Positions 13,959 to 14,131 of a DNA stretch of 14,131 bases are shown in pieces; the first letter of the stretch is position 1, and each line of letters begins with the position of its first letter. The stretch comes from Hermodarchaeum sp048939595. GTDB taxonomy: Archaea > Asgardarchaeota > Hermodarchaeia > Hermodarchaeales > Hermodarchaeaceae. Location of the stretch: assembly GCA_048939595.1 (NCBI GenBank), contig JBHLPI010000053.1, positions 1 to 14,131 of the forward strand, written 5' to 3'. The notes below the pieces were generated by a model. That model worked only from the letters and a program-made list of their open reading frames with translations. It was not told where the DNA came from and made no database searches. The position numbers and the translations under genes are program-made.

Positions 13959-14131
13959 CTGGGAACGGTTGGCACAATCACCGTGACTCGGTGGGAATTT
14001 CTACGGACAAGAAATTACCTCCGTAAATCAATACGCCAACCCATTTTCATCACCGTCCAAGTAATCTCGGTGACCGTCATCGCCCTCGTCATTTGGTTAC
14101 TGTGGATATTCGTGTTTACGCTTCCTGTTCA
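13959..14131 (+). CDS. ABC-2-type permease, N-terminal part, cut by the window edge
   Basis: Too short for routine ORF listing. The frame reads LGTVGTITVTRWEFLRTRNY, then a basic stretch (LRKSIRQP) and a first membrane helix (ITVQVISVTVIALVIWLLWIFVF). A short amphipathic start with R/W-E-F-L-R before helix 1 is typical of ABC-2 permeases, and the position behind an ABC ATPase agrees. The start is uncertain: CTG at 13959 fits the ribosome binding site and the family's usual N-terminus, while GTG at 13983 would be a canonical codon. The rest lies beyond the window. Confidence 0.75.
   Translation, partial: MGTVGTITVTRWEFLRTRNYLRKSIRQPIFITVQVISVTVIALVIWLLWIFVFTLPV

Overview
This window (about 46-50% GC by eye) looks archaeal. 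It carries membrane and stalk subunits of an A/V-type ATP synthase (I, K, C, H, E), several genes that use GTG or TTG starts behind GGAGGTGAT-like ribosome binding sites, and a protein tail with a Pro-Gly-Phe / hydrophobic / Arg-Arg sorting signal of the archaeal PGF-CTERM kind. That tail, plus a small PH-like protein, would fit an Asgard-type archaeon, but this is inference; the sequence alone does not fix the lineage.

Region 1 (1-4419) is the end of the rotor/stator membrane gene pair: the C-terminal half of subunit I (the a-type stator), then a giant subunit K (proteolipid, c-type rotor subunit) of 1146 residues. The K gene encodes 15 tandem helical hairpins, about 30 membrane helices, each with an intact ion-binding glutamate. 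This is the main discovery of the window. Most proteolipids have one or two hairpins, and the best known giant one (Methanopyrus kandleri) has 13. A single copy could in principle make a complete 15-site rotor ring.

Region 2 (4420-6340) holds an E1-like ThiF/MoeB/HesA adenylyltransferase, a broken remnant of a surface protein, and a small PH-like cytosolic protein whose true start is probably a TTG. Region 3 (6341-8102, minus strand) is a probable three-gene operon: an AtpZ-like two-helix membrane protein, ATP synthase subunit C (the central-stalk socket that couples to the K ring), and a PIN-like DUF5615-type protein. Region 4 (8103-9257) is a divergent control region with twin 16-bp direct repeats, followed on the plus strand by subunits H and E, the peripheral-stalk coiled coils, overlapping by 4 nt. 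The usual archaeal order (H-I-K-E-C-F-A-B-D) is therefore broken up and partly inverted; F, A, B and D are not in the window.

Region 5 (9258-12209) is a full-length SERCA/PMCA-like P-type Ca2+ ATPase with all catalytic motifs. Region 6 (12210-14131) has a 16-bp perfect palindrome, a small two-helix membrane protein, a SAP-like plus three-helix membrane protein, an ABC ATPase, and the first part of an ABC-2-type permease cut by the window edge. Several neighbouring products deal with ions and the membrane: the rotary ATP synthase makes or uses an ion gradient, and the P-type pump exports Ca2+ at the expense of ATP. No CRISPR array, tRNA, rRNA or insertion sequence was recognised.
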